This document shows positions 7,573 to 14,401 of a DNA stretch of 14,401 nucleotides, piece by piece. Location of the stretch: contig DHQM01000090.1 in assembly GCA_002408105.1 (NCBI GenBank), positions 3,967 to 18,367 of the forward strand, read 5' to 3'. The first letter of the stretch is position 1, and each line of letters starts with the position of its first letter. A program made the translations under genes and the position numbers. The DNA is from Gammaproteobacteria bacterium UBA5338. GTDB lineage: Bacteria > Pseudomonadota > Gammaproteobacteria > Pseudomonadales > UBA5862. The notes below the pieces were generated by a model. The model was not told where the DNA came from and did not search any database. It saw only the letters and a list, made by a program, of their open reading frames with translations.

Positions 7573-7628
7573 CCACAAGGGGATGGCAGAACAGCGGGGC
7601 CGCATTGGGACGGCCCTGCTCCTTGTGG
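7573..7628 (+). other. Compound hairpin after the thiolase-like gene
   Basis: CCACAAGG at 7573-7580 pairs exactly with CCTTGTGG at 7621-7628. Inside, 7593-7602 pairs with 7611-7620 over ten base pairs with one G-T wobble and an eight-base loop. The right arms are contiguous and the left arms are split by a 12-base bulge. It begins two bases after the TGA. No T-run follows, so it may be an mRNA-stabilising, processing or partial terminator structure. Confidence 0.5.
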
Positions 7629-7634
7629 GATAAT
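7605..7634 (+). promoter_or_regulatory. Candidate promoter for the acyl-CoA dehydrogenase pair
   Basis: TTGGGA at 7605-7610 and GATAAT at 7629-7634 are separated by 18 bases, matching the sigma-70 boxes at four and five of six positions. The start point would be near 7641, some 38 bases before the dehydrogenase ATG. The -35 lies in the hairpin loop and the spacer in its right arm. The call is tentative. Confidence 0.3.
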
Positions 7635-7678
7635 CCGCCAAGGCCGATCGACCGGCCAACTGTGAAAGAGGTTTGGAT

Positions 7679-8851
7679 ATGAATATCGATTTTTCACCAG
7701 AAGAGTTGCAGTTTCGGGAGGAGGTGAAGGCGTGGTTTGAAGCCAACGTGCCTGCCGACCTCAAACGGAAAGCCGAATTGGGGGAAAGTCTTACCCGCGA
7801 GGAGACGATTTCCTGGGGCCGCAAGTTGAACGAAAAAGGGTGGGTGGCCCCCTCCTGGCCAGCGGAGTATGGCGGCACCGATTGGACTTCGACGCAAAAG
7901 CACATTTTTGAAGAAGTGCGTGCAGAAGTCGGTGCACCGCAAGTGTTTTCCATGGGCATCACCATGCTGGGACCTGTGCTCATGCAATTCGGCACCGACG
8001 AGCAAAAAGCCCAATACCTGCCCCGCATCCTGAATTTCGATGACTGGTGGTGCCAGGGCTATTCAGAGCCTGGTGCCGGATCGGACCTCGCAGGTCTGAA
8101 GACCGCTGCGGTCCTCGAAGGCGACGAGTACGTTGTGAACGGCTCAAAGATCTGGACCACCGGCGCGCACCACGCCAATAAAATGTTCTGTTTGGTGCGG
8201 ACCGACGCCAACGTTAAGAAACAGCGAGGCATCAGCTTCTTGCTGCTCGACATGAGTGACCCGGGCATGGAAGTGCGCCCGATCATCTCGATCGACGGTG
8301 AGCACCACCTCAACCAGGTGTTTCTCGACAATGTGCGCACCCACAAATCCAACCTCGTGGGCAAGGAAAACGAGGGTTGGACCGTAGCGAAGTTCCTGCT
8401 GACCCATGAGCGGACCAGCATCGCGGGTGTCGGTGCCTCGAAAGCAGCGCTCAACAAGATCAAACGCATCGCCAGAGAGCAGACCCGAAACGGGCGTTCG
8501 CTGATTGAGGACGAGCAGGTGGCACGCCGAATTGCGGAGGCCGAAGTCGACTTCCTTGCCTTGGAATACACCAACTTTCGCACCCTGGCAGCGACTGCTT
8601 CGGGCCAGGCGCCTGGCGCCGAGTCTTCGCTGCTGAAGATCCGCGGTACCGAGACCCAGCAAGCGCTGCAAGAGTTGAAGGTGCTGTTGGCTGGTTACTA
8701 CGCCTATCCCTGGGGAACCGAGGATGCGGTGGGTCCGGCGGAATTCAAACAAGCGACCGCAAACTACAACTTTGGCCGGGCAAGCACCATCTATGGCGGC
8801 AGCACTGAGGTGCAGTACACCGTTATGGCCAAAGCACTACTGGGTCTTTAA
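7679..8851 (+). CDS. Acyl-CoA dehydrogenase, catalytic-type subunit (ChsE/PimC-like)
   Basis: FAD-dependent alpha,beta-desaturation of an acyl-CoA is the expected reaction. I start it at ATG 7679, which gives 390 residues, because GAGGT at 7668-7672 is six bases upstream; a TTG at 7673 would abut that site. Family marks are GWVAPSWPAEYGG (54-66), the FAD/substrate segment WWCQGYSEPGAGSDLAGL (123-140), VVNGSKIWTTGAHHA (152-166) and the C-terminal IYGGSTEVQ. The Glu of the medium-chain YEG motif is Gly here. Glu244, in LTHERTSIAG, fits the alternative catalytic position used by isovaleryl-CoA dehydrogenase. The second dehydrogenase gene follows 12 bases later and lacks such a Glu. This suggests an alpha-beta heterotetramer like the FadE pairs of actinobacterial sterol catabolism or PimC-PimD. 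The substrate is not readable from sequence. Confidence 0.93.
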   Translation: MNIDFSPEELQFREEVKAWFEANVPADLKRKAELGESLTREETISWGRKLNEKGWVAPSWPAEYGGTDWTSTQKHIFEEVRAEVGAPQVFSMGITMLGPVLMQFGTDEQKAQYLPRILNFDDWWCQGYSEPGAGSDLAGLKTAAVLEGDEYVVNGSKIWTTGAHHANKMFCLVRTDANVKKQRGISFLLLDMSDPGMEVRPIISIDGEHHLNQVFLDNVRTHKSNLVGKENEGWTVAKFLLTHERTSIAGVGASKAALNKIKRIAREQTRNGRSLIEDEQVARRIAEAEVDFLALEYTNFRTLAATASGQAPGAESSLLKIRGTETQQALQELKVLLAGYYAYPWGTEDAVGPAEFKQATANYNFGRASTIYGGSTEVQYTVMAKALLGL

Positions 8852-8863
8852 GGGGGTTGGCCA

Positions 8864-9988
8864 ATGGATTTTTCGTTGAGCGAAGAACAACAACTGATCA
8901 AAGAATCGGTTGAGAAATTTATTGAGAAAGACTACGGATTTGAGGCACGCAACAAGCTGCTCGCCAAGGATGACCGCTTCAGCCGTGACCTGTGGAAGCA
9001 GTACGCCGAACTCGGTTGGCTGGGCATTGCTTTGCCCGAAGAGTTTGGTGGCTACGGTGGCGGCGCCGTTGAAACCATGCTGGTCATGGAACCGTTTGGC
9101 AGTGCGATGGTGCTTGAGCCCTACCTGTCGACCGTCGTGCTCGGGGCCAATGCAGTGCTGTTTGCCGGTTCCGACGAGCAGAAGAAAGCCCTGTTGTCGC
9201 AAGTGGTCGCCGGGGAGTTGATGCTTTCGCTGGCGTACGCAGAACAAGGTTCGGGTTACGCGCTGGAAGACGTGCAAACCAAAGCCACGGCGGCAGGAGA
9301 TGGCTATCGACTCGACGGAGAGAAGGTGGTGGTTTTCAATGCCCCTTCAGCCGATAAGTTCATCGTTTCGGCACGCACCAGCGGCAATCGCATGGATGAA
9401 GCTGGCATCTCGCTGTTCGTGGTTGACGCAGGCGCCGAAGGCGTTGAATTGCGTGACTACAACACCATGGACGGAGGGCGTGCTGCGAACCTGCGTCTCA
9501 CCCATGCCCCTGCTGAGCTGCTCGGCGGCGAGGGAGAAGGCTTTGAAGTGCTGGACCGTGTGATCGATACCGCCACTGCTGCGTTGTGCGCACAGGCGCT
9601 CGGTGCGATGAACTCAGCCTTCCAGAAGACCTTGGAGTACATCAAGACGCGGGAGCAGTTCGGCGTTCCGATCGGTTCGTTTCAGGTGCTGCAGTTCCGG
9701 GCAGTGGACATGTTCATGGCCGTCGAGGCATCACGTTCGATGGTCTACATGGTGAACATGGAAGTCGCCAATGAAGATGTCGCTGCGCGGCGCAAGGCGG
9801 TGTCCGCGGCCAAGGCCTACGTTGGCAAGTACGCCCGGGCGGTGGCACAGGACGCGGTGCAAATGCACGGTGGTGTCGGGATGACCGAAGAGCTCGACAT
9901 CGGTCACTACTTCCGCTACCTGACACTGTTTTGTCAGACTTTCGGTGACACCGACCACCACCTGAAGCGCTACGCCCAGTTGCTCTAG
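8864..9988 (+). CDS. Acyl-CoA dehydrogenase, probable non-catalytic partner subunit (PimD-like)
   Basis: This 374-residue protein has the acyl-CoA dehydrogenase fold but differs from its upstream neighbour. Recognisable segments are FSLSEEQQLIKESVEKFI (3-20), LGWLGIALPEEFGGYGGG (50-67), LAYAEQGSGY (123-132), REQFGVPIGSFQVLQFRAVD (263-282) and the FAD-binding QMHGGVGMTEE (333-343). Where the catalytic Glu could sit it has IDTATAALCA (234-243) and, near the C-terminus, FGDTDHHL. Neither carries the base, so it probably supplies FAD contacts or structure in a heteromer with the upstream subunit. Its ribosome binding site (AAGGGGG) overlaps the upstream stop, a sign of translational coupling. It is the last gene before a strong terminator. 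Confidence 0.92.
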   Translation: MDFSLSEEQQLIKESVEKFIEKDYGFEARNKLLAKDDRFSRDLWKQYAELGWLGIALPEEFGGYGGGAVETMLVMEPFGSAMVLEPYLSTVVLGANAVLFAGSDEQKKALLSQVVAGELMLSLAYAEQGSGYALEDVQTKATAAGDGYRLDGEKVVVFNAPSADKFIVSARTSGNRMDEAGISLFVVDAGAEGVELRDYNTMDGGRAANLRLTHAPAELLGGEGEGFEVLDRVIDTATAALCAQALGAMNSAFQKTLEYIKTREQFGVPIGSFQVLQFRAVDMFMAVEASRSMVYMVNMEVANEDVAARRKAVSAAKAYVGKYARAVAQDAVQMHGGVGMTEELDIGHYFRYLTLFCQTFGDTDHHLKRYAQLL

Positions 9989-10012
9989 GCGACGCCAGCC
10001 AGTAAACCCATC

Positions 10013-10043
10013 AAAAAACCCCGGCCCGGAGCCGGGGTTTTTT
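10013..10043 (+). terminator. Rho-independent terminator ending the acyl-CoA block
   Basis: CCCCGGC at 10019-10025 pairs perfectly with GCCGGGG at 10031-10037 over a five-base loop. It is followed by six T (10038-10043) and preceded by six A (10013-10018). It lies 24 bases after the dehydrogenase stop. The A-run lets it work on the other strand too, though no minus-strand gene leads into it. Confidence 0.95.
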
Positions 10044-10381
10044 GTGTGGGTCCCATGGGTTCAAACTCGGCTTGAATTTTGCAATCGATCATATCGGCTG
10101 GGTCGAGTTTTTATTTGCTTCATCCATAACATTCTGACTTATCAGCCTTTTGCGCCTTCCTCGACGGGCTTCTCAGGTGCGTCCGAGGCTATTGCGAGTG
10201 ACAGTGTAAAATTGGCTGACAGTGTTGGATTCGCCTGTGCGGAAGTTGCTGAGGCAAGGAGTCGTCTAACGGAGTAGACATCGCCAGATGCTGGTGAATG
10301 GGTGGCACTGGAGTGTGGGATGGAGTGCGTCGCCGCAACCCAGGCAGCTTTGGTGTCGACCGCCATGAGAGAGGGATTCGT
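10044..10381. other. Non-coding stretch upstream of the GGDEF-EAL gene
   Basis: This 338-base gap shows no convincing gene. Bases about 10070-10150 are noticeably more AT-rich than the surroundings, as promoter regions often are. Short open frames (about 77 codons forward, 110 reverse) have no good start context or family likeness. It holds a nine-base direct repeat, listed separately. TAAAAT at 10207-10212 resembles a -10 box but has no good -35. Confidence 0.5.
10199..10225 (+). repeat. Nine-base direct repeat TGACAGTGT, period 18
   Basis: TGACAGTGT occurs at 10199-10207 and again at 10217-10225, exactly 18 bases apart. The spacer contains AAAATT, part of a possible -10 box. Tandem half-sites of this kind can be operator sites for the downstream signalling gene. 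Chance occurrence cannot be ruled out. Confidence 0.4.
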
Positions 10382-13300
10382 TTGAAGCCGATCATCGAGC
10401 TGCTTGTGGCGATGCCGATTGCACTGGTGTGGGCGATGGTGTCCGGTCGTGCAATTCCGCGTTCGCTCAAACACCTGCTCGGCGCGGCGGCCGCAATTTC
10501 GGCATCGGTGCTGTTGGCTGTGCGGCTACAGCTGACGGAGTCGCCGCGTTTTCTCCTGGCTCAAGCGGCTCTCCTGATCACGGGGCTCGCACTGGCCTTG
10601 CGGGTTGTGCGTCCGGAAGTGCCGCGGGTGCGTAGCTTGGCAGTTGCGGCTGGGCTGTGTGGGTTGCTCTTGGTCTTGGTGGAGTGGGCAGCTGCAGGCA
10701 CTGCGCGCGCACACCGAGATACCCTCTACGTGTTGGTCGTGCTGGCCTTTGGAGCCGCAGTGGTGGTGATGTTGGCGGACCGGGCCGACCTCGTGTATCG
10801 GACCTTGGCATCCATTGGGCATTGGCCTTGGCCGCAGGCGCTGCTCGTGACGGTGGTGGTGTTGACCGCCTGGGCGGCGAGCCACCGCCACGCCGATGCC
10901 TATTGGCTCGGCGGTTTCTGCGGTGCTGTCACGGGTTTCTTGCTGTCGGCGCGCCACCCGGGCGCGCGCGCGGGTCTGACTTGTTTGGCTGGGGTGTGCG
11001 GCACGGTTGCCGGTGGGGTTGCCGCCACGGCGCACTGGTTCGCCGCGCCTGTAGCCGGGGTGGCTGCAGGCGGCTTGGCGCCCCTGCTGGTTCGGGGCGG
11101 GCGCCGCTTTCGCGCGCCGCTGTTACCTGTCCTCATGGTTCCCGGCGCGGTTGCAGCCGGCACAATTCTGGAGCAGTTTTCAGGGCTCGGTGCCGGGTCA
11201 GCCTTGCCGGGTCCCCCCACCATGGAGGCCAGCTTGATGGCCGCTGCGGCCGGGTCCCTGGTCGGTTGGTTGCTGCGCGAAGCGCTGTGCGCACGGCGGA
11301 CCGCCACCATCGCCTGCGCACTCGGGGCAGCACCGATCCCCCATGCAGCAGCCGCGCCTCAGTATGCAGTCCCGGGCGGGCGTGAAACCAAGTTGTTTGT
11401 TGAATCGGGCGAGACTGAGCTCGAGGACGATGGATTTCCGGTGCCCCTGGTGCGGGTGGGGCCGCAGGGGAGGGTGTGCAGCGCCAATGCCGCTGCCGCA
11501 GCGTTTTTCGGTATGCCTGCCGCCGCCATGGAAGGACAAGCACTGCAGGATTGGCTCGGTGATGCGCTGGCATTGGACCAAGCCATGGAGCATGTGCCCA
11601 CCACGGTAGAGTGCCGGGTCATGCGTCCACGCGGCGGCTCGGTGCGTTGCCTAATGACCATTGGTGCACGGGATTCCCGTCCATCGGCTGTAACGTTTCC
11701 TGTGGTGTTCCAGGACGTGCAGCGGCTGTTCGAGACCAAGGAGCGGTACCGAGATGAGCGCGAGGCGCTGCAAGTTACACTTGAGGCCATCGGGGATGCC
11801 GTGGTTGTTATAGACCGCGAAGGCTCGGTGAGCGCCCTCAACGTAAAGTCGGAAAAATTGCTTGGTTGGCAGCGGGAGGACGCACGCGGGGTGGCGCTGT
11901 CTCGGATCGTGCCCGCGGTCGAGGACCGCGCTGGCCGCACCATCGCTGATTTCGCGCAGTATTTGCGGTTGCGCACGGCGGAGGGACCCTGCAACGAAAC
12001 CGTGGTGCTGTTCAATCGGTTTGGTGAAGAATACCACATGCAGTGCCGCGCCACGCCGGTGCTCGACACGGCTCGCGGTGGGCTGGTCCTCGTGATGCAC
12101 GACGTCACCCAAGACCGTGAGATGGCCGATCTCCTGACATTCCAGGCAACGCACGATGCGCTCACTGGGCTACTCAACCGAACGGTGTTCGAAAACCGAG
12201 TCAAAGCAGTGCTGGAGAGTGAGACAGACGCTGGGGTCGGTCATGTGGTCTGTGTGGGAGACATTGACCAATTCAAAGCGATCAATGATGCCTGTGGCCA
12301 CTTGGCAGGGGATGAGTTGCTCCGCCAACTGAGCAGCCTTCTGCGGGATCACTTGAGAGAGGCCGACCTGTTGGCACGCATTGGCGGAGACCAGTTCGGT
12401 GTGCTGTTCGATAACTGCTCGGTTGAGCAGGCCACCACCTTGGCTCAGGGAATCGTCGATGCGGTGGCGGATTACCGGTTCGTATGGCGTGGCAACGTGT
12501 TCGCGGTGGGCATCAGCTTCGGTCTGGTCAAACTACCGGGCGCGCAGGCTGACATCAACGTGGTCATGGAGCAAGCGGACGCCGCCTGTGTGTCAGCAAA
12601 AAATGCTGGCCGCGGCCGGGTCGAAACCTACCGGGAACATGACCAAGAGCACCAAGTTCGGCAAAGCCAAACGGCCTGGGTGGCGAGCATTCACCAGGCG
12701 CTGGATCAGAGTCGTTTCCATCTTTTTGTGCAAAAAATTGCACCCTTGCGGTCTGGAGAGCCGATTCACTACGAGGTGCTCTTGCGCATGCAGAACGAAG
12801 GGGGGCAGTTGGTGCCCCCAGGAGCGTTCATTCCGGCAGCAGAGCGATACGGGATGATTCAGCGGATCGACCGCTGGGTGGTGGGACGGGCCCTGGAGCG
12901 GGTCGGGGCAGGGTTGAACCAATCGGGTGAAGAAGTGCGGGTCTCGATCAACCTCTCCGGGGCTTCAATTGGCGATGAGAGTTTCTGGGAGTACATCGAA
13001 GAGCAGTTGCAGGTGCATGGTGTTCCACCGAGTTCAATCTGCTTTGAGATCACCGAAACGGTTGCCATCAGCAACCTGAGCCGGGCGGTGGAATTCCTGT
13101 CGCGGCTCCGCCGCTTGGGTTGCCACTTCGCGCTCGATGATTTCGGCAGCGGCGTGGCGTCGTTCGCGTACCTCAAGCGGCTGCCACTGGACTACGTGAA
13201 AATTGACGGACACTTTATCCGAGGAATGTATGAGGACGCCTTGCACCGCACCATTGTTGAGTCAATCGTGCGCATTGCGGCGCAGGCGGGGCTGAAGACC

Positions 13301-13438
13301 ATCGCTGAATTTGTCGAAGACAGCGTACTGCTCGATCAACTAAAAGCAATGGGCGTTGACTTCGCTCAGGGACGAGCCGTTGGCCTCCCGGTGCCGATCG
13401 ATACCCTGTTCGAGGCCGTCCCTGAGCCTGCGTCCTGA
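10382..13438 (+). CDS. Polytopic membrane PAS-PAS-GGDEF-EAL cyclic-di-GMP protein
   Basis: A membrane sensor controlling cyclic-di-GMP. I prefer TTG at 10382 (1018 residues): GAGGG at 10371-10375 is six bases upstream and the protein then opens directly with a hydrophobic helix. An in-frame ATG at 10298 would add 28 polar residues. Residues 1-305 hold about ten hydrophobic segments. Two PAS-like regions follow at roughly 345-455 and 460-585, the second clearer (LEAIGDAVVVIDREG). The GGDEF domain spans 585-745, with DALTGLLNR and motif GGDQF at 668-672. An RxxD inhibitory site (READ, 659-662) lies five residues before it. The EAL domain (about 765-1005) has Glu798 in EVLLR, then ITETVAI, DDFGSG (919-924), YVKIDGHFI and AEFVED, the expected phosphodiesterase metal and catalytic residues. 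The net role is thus probably c-di-GMP hydrolysis, tuned by the sensor and GGDEF parts. It is monocistronic. Confidence 0.92.
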   Translation: MKPIIELLVAMPIALVWAMVSGRAIPRSLKHLLGAAAAISASVLLAVRLQLTESPRFLLAQAALLITGLALALRVVRPEVPRVRSLAVAAGLCGLLLVLVEWAAAGTARAHRDTLYVLVVLAFGAAVVVMLADRADLVYRTLASIGHWPWPQALLVTVVVLTAWAASHRHADAYWLGGFCGAVTGFLLSARHPGARAGLTCLAGVCGTVAGGVAATAHWFAAPVAGVAAGGLAPLLVRGGRRFRAPLLPVLMVPGAVAAGTILEQFSGLGAGSALPGPPTMEASLMAAAAGSLVGWLLREALCARRTATIACALGAAPIPHAAAAPQYAVPGGRETKLFVESGETELEDDGFPVPLVRVGPQGRVCSANAAAAAFFGMPAAAMEGQALQDWLGDALALDQAMEHVPTTVECRVMRPRGGSVRCLMTIGARDSRPSAVTFPVVFQDVQRLFETKERYRDEREALQVTLEAIGDAVVVIDREGSVSALNVKSEKLLGWQREDARGVALSRIVPAVEDRAGRTIADFAQYLRLRTAEGPCNETVVLFNRFGEEYHMQCRATPVLDTARGGLVLVMHDVTQDREMADLLTFQATHDALTGLLNRTVFENRVKAVLESETDAGVGHVVCVGDIDQFKAINDACGHLAGDELLRQLSSLLRDHLREADLLARIGGDQFGVLFDNCSVEQATTLAQGIVDAVADYRFVWRGNVFAVGISFGLVKLPGAQADINVVMEQADAACVSAKNAGRGRVETYREHDQEHQVRQSQTAWVASIHQALDQSRFHLFVQKIAPLRSGEPIHYEVLLRMQNEGGQLVPPGAFIPAAERYGMIQRIDRWVVGRALERVGAGLNQSGEEVRVSINLSGASIGDESFWEYIEEQLQVHGVPPSSICFEITETVAISNLSRAVEFLSRLRRLGCHFALDDFGSGVASFAYLKRLPLDYVKIDGHFIRGMYEDALHRTIVESIVRIAAQAGLKTIAEFVEDSVLLDQLKAMGVDFAQGRAVGLPVPIDTLFEAVPEPAS

Positions 13439-13462
13439 TTCGGTGGGCCAGTGAGAATTGTT

Positions 13463-13807
13463 CTATCCGCCTGCTTGCTTGGCCGGATGGCCGGCCTCCT
13501 GCAGTAGACGAAGAACGGTGCTCATCCGGTCGCCTTGCAGCAAGATCTCTCCAGGTGCGGGTACGCTGCCACCGCACCCGCACTGCTGCTTCAAGCGCTG
13601 GGCGAGTTGCTTCAGTTCGTTATCGGGCAGGGAGAACCCGCGGGCGATGGTCACTGTCTTTCCACCCCGCCCTTTCTTTTCCCTGCTCACTCGAATCGTG
13701 GGGGTGCCTTCGGAGGACACTGGGCGAGGCGTTGGCGCACTCGGCTTGACCCGCCCGCCGTCTGTCGAATACACCAGCCGGCTGTTGCCGTCGCTCCGCT
13801 TGGCCAT
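13463..13807 (-). CDS. yciH: SUI1/eIF1-like translation initiation factor family protein YciH
   Basis: The 114-residue protein matches the bacterial SUI1 family, homologous to eukaryotic eIF1. SRLVYSTDGGRV lies near the N-terminus, then KTVTIARGFSL, LKQLAQRLKQQCGCGGSV and EILLQGDR, ending in the typical AGG region. E. coli YciH has been linked to start-codon fidelity and regulation of translation under stress, acting at the 30S subunit. Its length fits the family. GGAGGA lies about eight bases before the ATG at 13807 and overlaps the stop of the upstream dehydrogenase gene, so it is likely co-transcribed and coupled. It converges on the GGDEF-EAL gene with 24 bases between, where no terminator hairpin is evident. 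Confidence 0.95.
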   Translation of the reverse strand: MAKRSDGNSRLVYSTDGGRVKPSAPTPRPVSSEGTPTIRVSREKKGRGGKTVTIARGFSLPDNELKQLAQRLKQQCGCGGSVPAPGEILLQGDRMSTVLRLLQEAGHPAKQAGG

Positions 13808-13818
13808 GAAGGGTCCTC

Positions 13819-14401
13819 CTACCTCTGGTTGATCTCATCCATTGCGCTGGTGGGGATGTGAAACCCCTCCGTGCTCATGATGCGCTCCAGGTTGTCGCGA
13901 ATGAACTCGGGCGACATGTTCTCTCGTTCGGTCACGCCTTTGCAGGCGCCGACGAACACCCGTGCCACCCGGCCTGAGGAGGCCGAGAGGATTTCTCCGG
14001 TTAGAGGACAGTCTTCGTGCGCAAGAAAGGCAACGGTTGGGGAAACCAGCTCCGGGTCCATCGCAGCAGCGCGGTCGCCCATCAGGTCCTCTGTCATCCG
14101 GGTGCGGGCTCCCGGTGCCAACACGTTGGCTTTGATGTTGTATTTGGCGCCTTCAAGACCCAAGGTTTTGGTGAGCCCGACAATGCCCATTTTGGCCGCG
14201 GAATAGTTGGTTTGCCCAAAGTTTCCAAACAGGCCTGCGGCTGAAGAAGTATTGATGATGCGCCCGTACTGCTGCTCCCGCATGGCTTCCCAGGCGGCAT
14301 GGCATGTCCAGACACACCCCTTGAGGTGCACGTCGATCACCGGGTCGAAGAGCGCTGGCGACATGTTTCTGAATGACTTGTCGCGCAGGATGCCGGCGTT
14401 G
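13819..14401 (-). CDS. Short-chain dehydrogenase, MFE-2-like 3-hydroxyacyl-CoA dehydrogenase, partial (N-terminus beyond right edge)
   Basis: An SDR-family NAD(P)-dependent oxidoreductase whose start lies beyond the right edge. The frame stays open through 14401, and reading upstream of the ATG at 14364 gives NAGILRDKSFRN, the conserved NNAG region. So that ATG is internal. The catalytic Ser, Tyr and Lys are present in INTSSAAGLFGNFGQTNYSA followed by AKMG. The NAGILRDKSF and YGRII...GNFGQTNYSAAK patterns match the (3R)-hydroxyacyl-CoA dehydrogenase part of peroxisomal multifunctional enzyme type 2 and bacterial relatives. These oxidise 3-hydroxyacyl-CoA. The C-terminal ~90 residues follow the MFE-2 layout rather than a short generic SDR end. 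It leads into yciH 11 bases later. The substrate is unknown. Whether it serves the acyl-CoA block 4 kb away is inference. Confidence 0.9.
   Translation of the reverse strand, partial: NAGILRDKSFRNMSPALFDPVIDVHLKGCVWTCHAAWEAMREQQYGRIINTSSAAGLFGNFGQTNYSAAKMGIVGLTKTLGLEGAKYNIKANVLAPGARTRMTEDLMGDRAAAMDPELVSPTVAFLAHEDCPLTGEILSASSGRVARVFVGACKGVTERENMSPEFIRDNLERIMSTEGFHIPTSAMDEINQR

Noticed and set aside
6798..7697. A 299-codon minus-strand frame over the thiolase-like gene
   Set aside because: No start context or family likeness, and it is fully opposite a well-supported gene. It is a codon-bias shadow.
10044..10277. A 77-codon open frame right after the terminator
   Set aside because: It starts with no ribosome site directly in the terminator tail, and its product has no recognisable features.
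11359..12204. A 281-codon minus-strand frame inside the PAS region
   Set aside because: The composition is serine- and arginine-rich low complexity, and it lies opposite a continuous conserved multidomain gene.

Overview
The window looks like chromosomal DNA of a GC-rich proteobacterium. Gammaproteobacteria are the best guess, because of Mpl, UbiX, a YciH-type SUI1 protein, a proteobacterial-type PPi-dependent phosphofructokinase and a large PAS-GGDEF-EAL protein. No rRNA, tRNA, CRISPR array, insertion sequence or phage gene was seen. Genes are tightly packed and are read from both strands. The taxonomic placement is inference; no marker gene settles it.

Left part (1-5860). A partial minus-strand gene runs off the left edge. 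It encodes an NDP-forming acyl-CoA synthetase that resembles the N-terminal half of Pat/YfiQ protein acetyltransferases. It is divergent from a class II-type histone-deacetylase-family gene, so the pair may form a reversible protein acylation module. The deacetylase gene converges on a minus-strand PPi-type phosphofructokinase gene (pfp). Pfp is divergent from a housekeeping pair, mpl (peptidoglycan recycling) and ubiX (prenyl-FMN synthesis), which lie 12 bases apart.

Middle part (5982-9988). Four plus-strand genes form an acyl-CoA catabolic block: a DUF35 OB-fold protein, an SCP2-type thiolase/lipid-transfer-like protein, and two acyl-CoA dehydrogenase subunits. The layout recalls the ChsH2/Ltp2 and ChsE heteromeric systems of steroid side-chain degradation. 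Several family hallmark residues are changed: the DUF35 zinc ribbon keeps one of four cysteines, the thiolase nucleophile position is Ser, and only one dehydrogenase subunit keeps a candidate catalytic Glu. A strong intrinsic terminator follows at 10013-10043.

Right part (10044-14401). After a 338-base non-coding stretch lies one long gene for a polytopic membrane protein carrying two PAS domains, GGDEF and EAL. Its EAL motifs look intact, while its GGDEF motif is GGDQF. Its membrane domain has a weak likeness to the C-terminal half of Amt ammonium transporters. Converging on it is a minus-strand pair: a MFE-2-like short-chain dehydrogenase, cut by the right edge, and yciH, whose ribosome binding site overlaps the dehydrogenase stop codon.

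Together the genes describe a heterotroph that degrades CoA-bound substrates and combines PPi-linked glycolysis with cyclic-di-GMP signalling and possibly protein acylation control. The substrate of the acyl-CoA block cannot be read from the sequence.
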